Source: Bifidobacterium breve (GTDB taxonomy: Bacteria > Actinomycetota > Actinomycetes > Nanopelagicales > Nanopelagicaceae). From it: a DNA stretch of 64,000 nucleotides. The stretch is taken from positions 78,819 to 142,818 of the forward strand of contig CAMCVO010000001.1 of NCBI GenBank assembly GCA_945881945.1, written 5' to 3'. Below, piece after piece: positions 1 to 9,574 of this stretch. Each line of letters opens with the position of its first letter. Within the stretch, counting starts at the first letter, position 1. Position numbers and translations under genes: made by a program. The notes under the pieces are model-generated. The model did not search any database and had not been told where the DNA came from. It saw only the letters and a program-made list of their open reading frames with translations.

Positions 1-873
1 AAATTGTGCACCGATACCAATATTTTGAGTGAGCTTTAGGATCTCTTTTTCTAACTCTAAATCTCTAAAGCCATGGCCAGTTTTAGCATCCCCCTTAGTT
101 GGTAATGAGTCCAAGTACTTTGTGCTGGCTAACTTGGCAGTCTTAACTGTGTACTCAGCACTTGTGCCACCAATTACTACAACTAGGTGATAAGGCGGAC
201 ATGCAGAGGTACCAAGTGAGCGCAATTTTTCATCCAACCAATTCATAAATGAGGTGGGGTTTAATACCGCCTTGGTCTCTTGATATAAAAATGATTTATT
301 GGCGCTGCCACCACCTTTGGCAATAAATAAGAAGTTGTACTCATTTGGGTGATCGGTATCTGAGTAGATCTCAATTTGGGCTGGCAGATTATTTCCAGTG
401 TTTTTCTCCTCCCAGGTGGTAACTGGTGCAAGTTGGGAGTAGCGCAAATTTAATTTAGTAAAGGCATCATAAACACCACGTGAGATTGAAATTTCATCTT
501 TCTCATCAGTTAAAACCTGTTGTCCTTTTTTACCCATCACTATTGCCGTACCGGTGTCTTGGCACATTGGTAGCACCCCACCAGCAGAGATGTTGGCATT
601 TTTTAATAGATCAGTTGCGACAAATCGATCATTAGGTGAGCTCTCTGGATCCTTCAAAATATTAGCTAATTGCTCAAGGTGTTCACTTCGCAGGTAATGA
701 GAAATATCATGCAATGCTACTTCGGTTAGATTTGAAATAGCCTGCTTGGACACCTTTAAAAATTCCTTGCCATCGGCGGTGAAGGTACTTACACCCTCAG
801 TTGCGATACGTCGGTACTCAGTTGTATCTGGCCCAACCGGCAGTAGATCTTGGTAGGTGAACTCTGGTGCCAT
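1..873 (-). CDS. fumA: Class I fumarate hydratase, partial (3' end outside window)
   Basis: This gene runs off the left edge; the ATG lies at 873-871 and 291 codons are visible, roughly half of the usual class I length. The enzyme interconverts fumarate and malate in the citric acid cycle using a 4Fe-4S cluster. The translation begins [14 protein letters not shown] and contains MCQDTGTA (Cys about 104) and SACPPYH (Cys about 225), which match two of the three cluster-binding cysteines of the family; the third would lie beyond the window. The fragment covers the alpha-type domain. It is divergent from ispH with about 43 bases between the start codons. A related tartrate dehydratase is possible, but length and context favour fumarase. 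Confidence 0.9.
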   Translation of the reverse strand, partial: MAPEFTYQDLLPVGPDTTEYRRIATEGVSTFTADGKEFLKVSKQAISNLTEVALHDISHYLRSEHLEQLANILKDPESSPNDRFVATDLLKNANISAGGVLPMCQDTGTAIVMGKKGQQVLTDEKDEISISRGVYDAFTKLNLRYSQLAPVTTWEEKNTGNNLPAQIEIYSDTDHPNEYNFLFIAKGGGSANKSFLYQETKAVLNPTSFMNWLDEKLRSLGTSACPPYHLVVVIGGTSAEYTVKTAKLASTKYLDSLPTKGDAKTGHGFRDLELEKEILKLTQNIGIGAQF

Positions 874-916
874 GGGGCTAAATCTACTGTCTTGGATCAT
901 CAATTAGGATAAGCAC

Positions 917-1882
917 ATGAGCGCAGACACTAAAAAGCGAGTATTACTTGCAGCACCTCGTGGCTACTGCGCTGGCGTTGATCGCGCAGTAATTACTGTC
1001 GAAAAAGCTTTAGATCTATATGGCGCTCCAGTTTATGTTCGCAAGCAGATTGTTCATAACAAACATGTTGTTCAAACCTTAGAGGCACGGGGTGCGATCT
1101 TTGTTGATGAAACTGATGAGGTGCCAGAGGGAAAGATTGTGGTCTTCTCCGCCCACGGTGTATCGCCAGCGGTTCATCAAAGCGCGGCAACTCGAAATCT
1201 AAAAACAATTGATGCCACCTGTCCACTTGTAACTAAGGTCCATCATGAGGCGAGGAGATTTGCCTCTGATGATTATGACATTTTGTTAATTGGTCATGAG
1301 GGGCATGAAGAGGTTGATGGCACAGCAGGTGAAGCCCCAGGCCATATCCAATTAGTTGATGGCATAGATAGCATTAAAAATATAAAGGTGCGGGATGAAA
1401 ACAAGGTAGCTTGGCTATCACAAACTACTTTAAGTGTGGATGAAACCTTAGCTACCGTGGCAGAGCTTCGTAAGAGATTTCCAAATCTAATTGATCCTCC
1501 AAGTGATGACATTTGTTATGCTACCCAAAACCGACAGGTGGCAATTAAAGAGATCGCACCACAAGCGGATTTAGTTTTAATTGTTGGTTCAACTAACTCT
1601 TCAAACTCAGTTCGATTAGTTGAGGTCTCACTTGAGTATGGTGCTAAAGCTGCCTACCTAATTGATTACGCAGCCGAGGCAAAAGAGGAGTGGTTAAACG
1701 GAGTAACAACTATTGGTGTTTCAAGTGGTGCATCGGTGCCAGAGATTTTAGTTAAGGATTTACTCACCTGGCTGGCCGAGCGTGGCTTTGGTGAGGTTGA
1801 AACAATTACCGCAACTGAGGAGCATCTACTGTTTGCAATTCCACCTGAGCTTCGGAAAGATTTAAAAGCTGCTGGAAAGTGA
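917..1882 (+). CDS. ispH: 4-hydroxy-3-methylbut-2-enyl diphosphate reductase (IspH/LytB)
   Basis: This is the last enzyme of the MEP isoprenoid pathway. It reduces HMBPP to isopentenyl and dimethylallyl diphosphate in the cytoplasm. The 321-residue length is typical. Three conserved Fe-S cysteines are visible at about 18 (PRGYCAGV), 102 (DATCPLV) and 200 ([11 protein letters not shown]), and the [13 protein letters not shown] block carries substrate-binding His and Glu residues. Its product would feed the carotenoid branch that supplies retinal for the actinorhodopsin further along. The 3' end overlaps the convergent DUF6542 gene by 21 bases. Confidence 0.97.
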   Translation: MSADTKKRVLLAAPRGYCAGVDRAVITVEKALDLYGAPVYVRKQIVHNKHVVQTLEARGAIFVDETDEVPEGKIVVFSAHGVSPAVHQSAATRNLKTIDATCPLVTKVHHEARRFASDDYDILLIGHEGHEEVDGTAGEAPGHIQLVDGIDSIKNIKVRDENKVAWLSQTTLSVDETLATVAELRKRFPNLIDPPSDDICYATQNRQVAIKEIAPQADLVLIVGSTNSSNSVRLVEVSLEYGAKAAYLIDYAAEAKEEWLNGVTTIGVSSGASVPEILVKDLLTWLAERGFGEVETITATEEHLLFAIPPELRKDLKAAGK

Positions 1883-2284
1883 TTGGCTATCTAGATTTCG
1901 CTCTTTTTTAAACCAGATAAACCAAGCAACCGCTGCCCCACTTAGTAGATAAAAAGATACTGAAGCCAAACCTGCGACCAAGTCGATAAGTAATTCAGTT
2001 GGTGCAAAGGAACCACCACCAAGAGTTGGCATCAAAATAATTGAGGAGATCAAGAGCGATACTGGTGGCGCTACTGCGGTCACATAAGCAGTTCCAGCTC
2101 TGCCTAAGTAGATTGCGCCAAAGAATGCGATCCAGATGGCTAAGCAGGTGATGATGCCAAGTGAGTTACGAAATAAAATCTCCACCGCTTGAAATAAAAA
2201 GATCACTAAAAACTGCAAAATTACTACCCCAGGCTTAGTTAATCCTGGCCCCTTGATGGGTGAATTAATTGGCAGATTACTCAT
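1862..2284 (-). CDS. DUF6542-type integral membrane protein
   Basis: A 140-residue protein with about four hydrophobic segments (roughly residues 19-37, 43-60, 67-86 and 100-125), so it should sit in the cytoplasmic membrane. The size and layout match an actinobacterial DUF6542 protein of unknown function, assigned from recall rather than a profile search. Its ATG directly abuts the stop codon of rmuC, so the two are probably cotranscribed. Its 3' end overlaps the convergent ispH. No catalytic motif is visible. Confidence 0.65.
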   Translation of the reverse strand: MSNLPINSPIKGPGLTKPGVVILQFLVIFLFQAVEILFRNSLGIITCLAIWIAFFGAIYLGRAGTAYVTAVAPPVSLLISSIILMPTLGGGSFAPTELLIDLVAGLASVSFYLLSGAAVAWFIWFKKERNLDSQSLSSSF

Positions 2285-3430
2285 TTACTTTTCCCCTTCA
2301 ATCTCTTCCACCTCAATAAAATCATCATCGGCAGATATTGCCTTTAACTCTCTAACCTCACCAGGAGATTCTGGATACTCAATTGCTAATTTATCCTTAT
2401 CTCCAGTTACACCTAAGTTATGAATGCGCCGGGCAGGGCTTAACACTGTTCGCTCAGCGGTTGGAATTAAATCCTCATACGCTTTTGCAGTTGAGGAGAT
2501 TGCTTTACCAACTGCCACAATTTTGCCATGCAAAAGTGTGATGTTCTTTAAGAAGGTATTTGCCACCTTTTGTATCTCATCTGCGTTATCAGCTAATTTA
2601 TTTCTAGTAAATATATAACCAATGGTGCGAAGTAGGGCCATCATTGAGGTTGGGGTAGCAATAGTTACATTAACTTTAAAAGCTTTCTCTAGCATTGATG
2701 GATCAATTCTTAATGCCTCAGCTAACAAGGTTTCAAATGGCAGGAATAAAACTACAAAATCAGGTGAGCCCTGGGATTTGTGGTAACCGCGCTTGGCTAA
2801 CGCCTCCACATGTTTTAACAAATCTTTACTATGTTGAGCCAAATACTCATCTCGCTGACTTTGCTCTTCAGTACCAAAGGCATCTAAGAAGCGATCAAAT
2901 GGAAATTTAGAGTCAATAAATATGGCGCTACCACCTGGCATCTTTACTGTGATATCTGGAATTCCAGATGAATCAGCATCGGTGGTAGATTTTTGCCGGC
3001 TGTACTCATGACCTTCGCGCAATCCAGCAGATTGTAAAAGTAACTCTAACTGCGCCTCACCAAACTTACCTCTGCTTTGGGTATTAGATAAGGCCCCAGC
3101 AATCTTTTTTGTTTCATCAAAGATTGACTCACTAGCTCGTCTCATCTCATTAATTGTGGTTTCAAGTTTGGCCTCTGCTTGGGTTCGAATCCGATTAGCC
3201 TCAACTGATTGGGTGGAGAGTTTTTCAACTGTTGATTTCATGGCATTTAACTCAGCAGTTAACTTAATTGAGTTCTCGGTCTTACTTCGCTCATCAGCTA
3301 GCTGCTTTTTGTAATCATCCAGCAGGGTGCTATCGCCGCCATTGTTTTTATTTCGTAGGGCATTAAATAGGTATCCGATTGCTACTCCGGCAGTCAGGCC
3401 GATAAGCAGTGAGATGATCGAGGCGGGCAT
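2285..3430 (-). CDS. rmuC: DNA recombination protein RmuC
   Basis: The 381-residue protein has an N-terminal membrane anchor (about residues 4-22), a charged coiled coil (about 35-110) and a C-terminal RmuC domain with the typical GKFGEAQLELLL, IFIDSKFPFDRF and PDFVVLFLPFETLL blocks. RmuC proteins limit inversions and other rearrangements at short repeats and have a predicted nuclease-like fold; the biochemical activity is not settled. The gene is divergent from ychF with 51 bases between starts and abuts the DUF6542 gene downstream. Confidence 0.93.
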   Translation of the reverse strand: MPASIISLLIGLTAGVAIGYLFNALRNKNNGGDSTLLDDYKKQLADERSKTENSIKLTAELNAMKSTVEKLSTQSVEANRIRTQAEAKLETTINEMRRASESIFDETKKIAGALSNTQSRGKFGEAQLELLLQSAGLREGHEYSRQKSTTDADSSGIPDITVKMPGGSAIFIDSKFPFDRFLDAFGTEEQSQRDEYLAQHSKDLLKHVEALAKRGYHKSQGSPDFVVLFLPFETLLAEALRIDPSMLEKAFKVNVTIATPTSMMALLRTIGYIFTRNKLADNADEIQKVANTFLKNITLLHGKIVAVGKAISSTAKAYEDLIPTAERTVLSPARRIHNLGVTGDKDKLAIEYPESPGEVRELKAISADDDFIEVEEIEGEK

Positions 3431-3481
3431 GGGGTTATAGTGGCAGGAAGTTCTGACAATCTTGCGTAGGCTTAACCCCTT

Positions 3482-4555
3482 GTGAGCCTTTCAATCGGAA
3501 TCGTCGGCCTGCCAAATGTGGGTAAATCCACCCTGTTTAATGCGCTGACCAAAAACAATGTCTTAGCTGCTAACTACCCCTTTGCCACCATTGAACCCAA
3601 TGTTGGTGTGGTGGGTGTGCCAGATGAACGCCTTGCTGTCTTAGCCAAAATATTCACCTCCGAAAAAATCCTGCCAGCTGCGGTCTCATTTGTTGATATC
3701 GCCGGAATTGTTAAAGGTGCCTCAGAGGGAGCTGGGCTAGGTAATAAATTCCTAGCAAATATCAGAGAGTCAGATGCGATCTGCCAAGTAATTAGAGTTT
3801 TCAAAGATGGGGATGTAGTCCATGTTGATGGAAATGTTGATCCTAAAAAAGATATGGAGACAATTAATACTGAGCTTTGCTTAGCAGATCTACAAACCTT
3901 AGAAAAAGCTATCCCACGTCTGGAAAAAGAGGTTAGAACTGTTAAAGAAAAGGCGCCAGTATTAGCTGCGGCAAATGAGGCAGCTGCAGTTTTAAACAAT
4001 GGCCAACTTCTGCGAGGCAGCAAGGTAGATATTGCAGCCATTTCAGAGTTGCAGTTATTAACTGCTAAACCATTTTTATATGTATTTAATGTTGATGCCG
4101 CTGAGTTAGCAGATAGCAAATTACGAGATGAGTTAGCAGCTCTAGTAAAGCCAGCAGAGGCGATCTTTTTAGATGCAAAGACTGAGGCAGAGCTAGCTGA
4201 TTTAGATGAGGTAGATGCGCTGGAATTGCTCAAAACAATTGGTTTAACCGAGCCAGGATTAACCACATTAGCAAGAGTTGGTTTTAATACATTAGGATTA
4301 CAGACATATCTGACCGCAGGGCCTAAAGAGGCCAGAGCGTGGACGATTCATAAAGGTGATACTGCCCCAGCTGCAGCTGGAGTAATTCACACTGATTTTC
4401 AAAAAGGATTTATCAAGGCAGAGGTTGTGGCCTTTGATGATTTAGTAGCTGCTGGATCAATGGTGCAAGCCCGCGCCAATGGCAAGGTGCGAATGGAAGG
4501 TAAGGATTACGTGATGGCCGATGGTGATGTAGTGGAGTTTAGGTTTAATGTCTAA
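3482..4555 (+). CDS. ychF: Redox-regulated ribosome-binding ATPase YchF (OBG family)
   Basis: A 357-residue translation-factor NTPase beginning at GTG. The P-loop GLPNVGKSTLF (about residues 9-19), the DIAGIVKGAS switch II region and YVFNVDA, the slightly altered G4 motif that explains ATP preference in YchF, are all present. A helical insertion follows the G domain and a TGS domain occupies about the last 80 residues. YchF binds ribosomes and influences stress responses. The gene overlaps the start of typA by 8 bases, so the two GTPase-family genes form a translationally coupled pair. Confidence 0.96.
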   Translation: MSLSIGIVGLPNVGKSTLFNALTKNNVLAANYPFATIEPNVGVVGVPDERLAVLAKIFTSEKILPAAVSFVDIAGIVKGASEGAGLGNKFLANIRESDAICQVIRVFKDGDVVHVDGNVDPKKDMETINTELCLADLQTLEKAIPRLEKEVRTVKEKAPVLAAANEAAAVLNNGQLLRGSKVDIAAISELQLLTAKPFLYVFNVDAAELADSKLRDELAALVKPAEAIFLDAKTEAELADLDEVDALELLKTIGLTEPGLTTLARVGFNTLGLQTYLTAGPKEARAWTIHKGDTAPAAAGVIHTDFQKGFIKAEVVAFDDLVAAGSMVQARANGKVRMEGKDYVMADGDVVEFRFNV

Positions 4556-6446
4556 AAAACAAGCGCACTTAAAAGATTTGCCAGTTAAAAAACGAGAAGA
4601 TCTTCGTAACGTAGCAATTATTGCTCACGTAGATCATGGCAAGACAACTTTAGTTGATGCCATGCTTTGGCAATCTGGTGCATTTGCCGCGCATAAAAAG
4701 CAAGATGAAGGCCAAGATCGCATGATGGATTCCATGGATCTAGAGCGGGAAAAAGGAATTACTATTTTGGCAAAAAATACTGCGGTAAAACGTGGGCAAA
4801 CCATTGTAAATATCATCGATACTCCAGGACACGCTGATTTTGGTGGCGAGGTAGAGCGCGGATTAGAGATGGTCGATGGCGTAATTTTGTTAGTTGATGC
4901 CTCAGAGGGTCCATTGCCACAAACACGATTTGTACTTCGCAAAGCACTGCAAAAAAATCTGCCAGTAATTTTAGTAATTAACAAAGTTGATCGACCAGAT
5001 TCTCGAATTGCAGAGGTTGTTGATGAGGCTTACGCACTCTTTTTAGATTTAGATGCCAATGAGGATCAGATTGAGTTTCCAATTGTTTACGCATCTGCCA
5101 AAGCTGGTAAAGCATCCCTTGATCGACCAGCAGATGGTGGCATGCCAAATAAAGAGAACTTAGATGTTTTATTTGACACAATATTTTCTGCTATTCCAGC
5201 ACCGGAATACCATGAGGGTGCACCACTGCAAGCACATGTAACAAACCTTGATTCATCTCCTTTCTTAGGTCGTCTTGCATTATGTCGAGTTCGGGAAGGT
5301 GTTATAAAGAAGGGTCAATCAGTAATGTGGATTAAAACTGATGGCTCAACTGAGCGAGTAAAGGTTTCAGAGTTATTAATTACTGAAGCTCTAGAGCGAG
5401 TGCCAGCACTTGAGGCCCACCCAGGTGACATTATTGCGGTGGCTGGAATTGAAACTATTACCTTAGGTGAAACACTTGCTGATTTAGAAAATCCTCATGC
5501 GCTGCCATTAATCACCGTTGATGAGCCAAGTATCTCTATGACTATTGGTATTAATACCTCACCCCTTGCCGGAAAAAGTGGCAATAAGTTAACCGCTCGA
5601 CAAGTTAAGGGCCGGCTTGATTCCGAGTTGGTTGGAAATGTATCTCTTCGAATATTAAATACTGATCGCCCAGATACCTGGGAGGTGCAGGGAAGAGGTG
5701 AGTTACAACTTGCAGTATTAGTTGAGATTATGAAGCGAGAAGGTTTTGAGTTAACAGTTGGTAAGCCACAGGTTGTTACCAAGATGGTGGATGGCAAGAT
5801 TCATGAGCCAATGGAGCGGTTATCAATTGATGCACCTGAGGAGTATTTAGGTGTGATTACCCAGTTGATGGCACTTCGTAAAGGGCGAATGGAGCAGATG
5901 GTTAACCATGGCACTAGTTGGATAAGGCTTGATTACCGAGTTCCATCCCGTGGCTTAATTGGTTTTAGAACTGAGTTTTTAACTGAGACACGTGGAACTG
6001 GATTACTTCACCATGTATTTGATGGTTATGAGGCATGGCATGGTGAGCTGCGCACTCGCTCAACTGGATCATTAGTTTCAGATCGAATGGGATCAGTTAC
6101 CAGCTACGCCCTTTATGGCACTCAAGATCGCGGCTCAATATTTGTTGAACCAGGGGATGAGGTTTATGAGGGAATGGTTATTGGTGAGAACTCACGAAGT
6201 GAAGATATGGATGTTAACTGCGTAAGGGAGAAGAAGTTAACAAATATGCGAGCCTCCGGTACTGATGAATCAGAGCGATTAATTCCGGCAAAGAAATTAA
6301 ATATGGAGGGCGCGCTTGAATTTTGTCGTGAGGATGAGTGTGTTGAGGTAACCCCGGCGGTAGTTCGAATTCGTAAGGTAATTTTGGATGGATCAACTAG
6401 GGCTCGAATCACCTCAAAGGCAAAGCGAACCAACGAGAATTCATAA
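4548..6446 (+). CDS. typA: Translational GTPase TypA/BipA
   Basis: A 632-residue EF-G-like GTPase. Motifs in order: AHVDHGKTTLV (G1), the DTPGHADF block (G3), NKVDRPD (G4), then domains II, III and V and a BipA-specific C-terminal domain. It binds the 70S ribosome and assists ribosome assembly and translation under stress such as cold. Length is typical. The ATG lies inside the last codons of ychF, giving a coupled two-gene operon; the next gene on the same strand starts 53 bases after its stop. Confidence 0.97.
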   Translation: MSKKQAHLKDLPVKKREDLRNVAIIAHVDHGKTTLVDAMLWQSGAFAAHKKQDEGQDRMMDSMDLEREKGITILAKNTAVKRGQTIVNIIDTPGHADFGGEVERGLEMVDGVILLVDASEGPLPQTRFVLRKALQKNLPVILVINKVDRPDSRIAEVVDEAYALFLDLDANEDQIEFPIVYASAKAGKASLDRPADGGMPNKENLDVLFDTIFSAIPAPEYHEGAPLQAHVTNLDSSPFLGRLALCRVREGVIKKGQSVMWIKTDGSTERVKVSELLITEALERVPALEAHPGDIIAVAGIETITLGETLADLENPHALPLITVDEPSISMTIGINTSPLAGKSGNKLTARQVKGRLDSELVGNVSLRILNTDRPDTWEVQGRGELQLAVLVEIMKREGFELTVGKPQVVTKMVDGKIHEPMERLSIDAPEEYLGVITQLMALRKGRMEQMVNHGTSWIRLDYRVPSRGLIGFRTEFLTETRGTGLLHHVFDGYEAWHGELRTRSTGSLVSDRMGSVTSYALYGTQDRGSIFVEPGDEVYEGMVIGENSRSEDMDVNCVREKKLTNMRASGTDESERLIPAKKLNMEGALEFCREDECVEVTPAVVRIRKVILDGSTRARITSKAKRTNENS

Positions 6447-6499
6447 CCATTATTGGGTAATAAAGCGGTAATGTCAGAGCTGCCTTGTTAAATTAGGCT

Positions 6500-9400
6500 G
6501 TGGCCAGTGCAAAAAGTAGTATCGAGTTAAATCTAGTTAGAGCTACACAAACTAATTCTGCGATACCAAATGAGAGATTAACCTCTGAGCAATTAAAGAT
6601 AATAAATCACAGCGGCTCAAGATTATTAGTTCTAGGCCAGGCAGGTAGTGGCAAAACCACCACATTAATTGCTGCAATCGCACACCGCATTTCCCAAGGT
6701 GTTAATCCAAATGCAATCTTGGCAATTACCTATGGCAGAGAAAGCGCTAGCAAATTACGAGATCAAATCGCCTCAGCTAACCCAACTTTGCACACAGTGG
6801 CTGAACCAATTGCTCGAACCTTTCACTCAATTGCATTTATGATTTTAAATGATCCAATTAATATCGAAAGTGCTGGTGAAAAAAGATTTGTGCTGCTATC
6901 TGGCGCAGAACAGGATGCTCAGATAAGGCAGCTATTGGAGTTAGATGCTGCAAATCCAGGTAGTACTTTGTGGCCAGCGGAGTTGATCCCAGCCCTTACC
7001 ACCAGAGGTTTTGCTAAAGAGGTGCGCGAATTTATAAGTCGAGCTACCGAACGGGGCAGCTCACCTGAAGAGTTAGCCTCCTTTGCTAAAAAGTATGATC
7101 AAAAGTATTGGCCAGCTATCTGTGAGTTTTGGCAAAAGTATAAAGATGCGATGGCATTACGTGATGGCACTACCTCACACTCATTTAATCGAGTAGACCC
7201 TAGTGAAATTATAGTTTTAGCAGCTGAAAAACTTGAGGCCAACCCAAAATTGTTAGAGAAGTATCGCAAGATCTTTGAAGTTATTTATGTTGATGAGTTT
7301 CAAGAGTCAGATCGTGCCCAGCGTAAATTGCTGCAACTACTTAGCTCACAAGAGTTGGTGATATTTGCCGATTCAGAGAGTGCGGTAGGAAGATTTAGGG
7401 GAGCAGATCCAGATAATTTAATTAATGATTTAGATAACTTTGAGATTAAAAATAAGATCACTTTGCAAATTAGATTACGAGATAATCCTGCGCAAGAGGT
7501 GGTGCTGCTAAGTAGTGTTAGCGAAGAGGCAAATTTTATTGCCCATCAATTTAGATCAGCTCACCTAACTTTAGGAATCCCCTGGTCTGAGATGGCGGTA
7601 ATTGTTAGATCCCCTGGTGCTCAAATAAACGCCCTACAACGTGCCTTTGCTATGAACTCAATTCCAGTTGAGATAGATGCACAAGCTCTCTCCCTCGGAG
7701 ATAACCCAGCGATTAAACCAATTATTACCATCGCGCAAATTGCAGTTGGTCAATTAAAACTAATTGCTAGCAATTGGGATCAAATTGAGGAGTTGTTAAA
7801 GAGTGAGTTTGCTGGCGCTGATGCCATCTCAATTAGGCAGATGCGAATTGCCCTAACTAAGGCGCAAAAAGGTGATCAGGTTAAAAACTCAACTGAGTTG
7901 ATTTTAGATGCACTCACCGCACCAACTGCTGATCTGCCATGGGAGGAGTTAACTAGCCTTAAGCGAATAAATGATTTAATTAAAGAGGGGAGGAAAATAT
8001 TAAGTAAGTCATCTGATATTTCAGATCTTTTATGGAGTATTTGGAGTAATGGCAAAAATTTTGAGGGTGAATTAATCTCACAAAGTTGGCAGCAGACAGC
8101 ACTTGCTGGTGGCACAAGAGGTGGCGTAGCTGATCAAAATCTAGATGCGGTAATTACCTTATTTGAAGTTGCTAGAAGATTTAGCCAGCGCCTGCCTGGT
8201 GCTAAGCCATCCTTATTTATAGATCAACTATTGGGAGAGAAGATTCTCTCCGACAGCATTACTGCAACTGCTCAGCGCGGTGAGGTAGTTAAGGTTTTAA
8301 CTGTTCACTCCGCCAAAGGTTTAGAGTGGCAATTTGTTGCCTTAGCTGGCATGCAAGAGGGTAGTTGGCCTAATTTAAAGCAACGCGGCTCCTTACTTGG
8401 TAGTGAGCGGTTGGTTGAGATATTCAGGCATGGCATAAGTAATGCTCAGCAGTTAGATGCTATTTCAGCAGCTGGCTTATCCCAGGATGAGAAGAGATTG
8501 TTGAATGTTGCATTAAGTAGAGCAAGTAAAAAGGTGTTAATTACTGCCGTAGCTCATGAAGATAATCAGCCCTCTAGATACTTTGAGCAGTTAGCACCGG
8601 AAGATATTCAATTTTCACAAACTCAAAGATCTATTACCCAACCGGCATTAGTGGCAGCACTTCGGCGAATGGCAACCGTTGCAAGCAAAGAAGATGTTGA
8701 ATTTGCTGCCCGGGCGTTAAAAACCTTAGCTGCTAATGGAGTTAGAGCAGCTGATCCAAAAAATTGGGTAGGTATTGCACCTGCTTCAACGCAGTCGCCA
8801 GTAATTGCTGAAAATGAACAACTTCGAATCTCACCTAGCTCACTTGAAAGCTTTACTGAGTGCGGATTGAAGTGGATGTTAGAACAAAGTGGTGGCAAAG
8901 ATGCTGATTCCACCGCACAAGTTCTTGGCTCTGCTATCCATGTAATTGCTGCCCAATTAAAAGATCAACCTGATCTTTCCTTAGAACAATTAGAGGCAAA
9001 GTTAAAGGGTGCTTGGTCATTAATTGATATGAATAAAGGCTGGATTAAAGATTACGAGTACCGCCGGGCTGCGCTAATGTTGCAAAAGTTTTATGGCTGG
9101 CACTTGAGTAACAAAAATAAGCTAATTGGGGTTGAAGAAAAATTTGAATTTAAGTTAGGAAATGCGATTGTTTCTGGCTCCATAGATAGAGTGGAGTTAA
9201 CAACTGAAGGCAAATATTACATTGTTGATTTAAAGACTGGCGCTACCCCCATCTCTTATGAGGATGCACAAAGTAATAAGCAATTACAAAGTTACCAACT
9301 AGCTGTTGTTAATGATGGCTTTAAAAATAAGTTAGAGCACCAAGAGGTGGATGGTGCGCAATTAATCTTTGTTGGCGACCATAAAGGCAAAGAAGCAAAG

Positions 9401-9574
9401 CCAAGACCGCAGGATCCAGTCGATGCTAAAGCGGTAAGTGATCAGATTGAAGAGATTGCAATCAAAATGAGTGATAAAAGTTTTGTGGCAATTATTAATG
9501 ACCGTTGTCGAAGCTGTGCGGTTAAATCATCTTGCCCAATTCAACCTGCAGGTAAATCGGTGATTCAATCATGA
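6500..9574 (+). CDS. adnA: AdnA-type helicase-nuclease subunit
   Basis: A 1024-residue UvrD-like motor fused to a RecB-like nuclease, the first of an adjacent pair matching mycobacterial AdnA-AdnB, which resects double-strand breaks. A Walker A motif, GQAGSGKTTT, lies at about residues 46-55, and YVDEFQESD is motif II at about 265. Motif III reads ADSESAVGRFRGA and lacks the usual Gln, consistent with a weaker motor. The C-terminal nuclease has VDLKTG at about 907, plus cysteines in ESFTECG (about 787) and CRSCAVKSSC (about 1003-1012) that look like an Fe-S cluster set. The start is GTG. The stop overlaps adnB by 4 bases. Assignment to AdnA rather than AdnB rests on order and the degenerate motor. 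Confidence 0.88.
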   Translation: MASAKSSIELNLVRATQTNSAIPNERLTSEQLKIINHSGSRLLVLGQAGSGKTTTLIAAIAHRISQGVNPNAILAITYGRESASKLRDQIASANPTLHTVAEPIARTFHSIAFMILNDPINIESAGEKRFVLLSGAEQDAQIRQLLELDAANPGSTLWPAELIPALTTRGFAKEVREFISRATERGSSPEELASFAKKYDQKYWPAICEFWQKYKDAMALRDGTTSHSFNRVDPSEIIVLAAEKLEANPKLLEKYRKIFEVIYVDEFQESDRAQRKLLQLLSSQELVIFADSESAVGRFRGADPDNLINDLDNFEIKNKITLQIRLRDNPAQEVVLLSSVSEEANFIAHQFRSAHLTLGIPWSEMAVIVRSPGAQINALQRAFAMNSIPVEIDAQALSLGDNPAIKPIITIAQIAVGQLKLIASNWDQIEELLKSEFAGADAISIRQMRIALTKAQKGDQVKNSTELILDALTAPTADLPWEELTSLKRINDLIKEGRKILSKSSDISDLLWSIWSNGKNFEGELISQSWQQTALAGGTRGGVADQNLDAVITLFEVARRFSQRLPGAKPSLFIDQLLGEKILSDSITATAQRGEVVKVLTVHSAKGLEWQFVALAGMQEGSWPNLKQRGSLLGSERLVEIFRHGISNAQQLDAISAAGLSQDEKRLLNVALSRASKKVLITAVAHEDNQPSRYFEQLAPEDIQFSQTQRSITQPALVAALRRMATVASKEDVEFAARALKTLAANGVRAADPKNWVGIAPASTQSPVIAENEQLRISPSSLESFTECGLKWMLEQSGGKDADSTAQVLGSAIHVIAAQLKDQPDLSLEQLEAKLKGAWSLIDMNKGWIKDYEYRRAALMLQKFYGWHLSNKNKLIGVEEKFEFKLGNAIVSGSIDRVELTTEGKYYIVDLKTGATPISYEDAQSNKQLQSYQLAVVNDGFKNKLEHQEVDGAQLIFVGDHKGKEAKPRPQDPVDAKAVSDQIEEIAIKMSDKSFVAIINDRCRSCAVKSSCPIQPAGKSVIQS

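Noticed and set aside
3574..4266. A 230-codon open frame antisense to ychF
   Set aside because: It is a mirror of a strongly conserved gene, is Ser/Ala-rich without motifs, and has no ribosome site.
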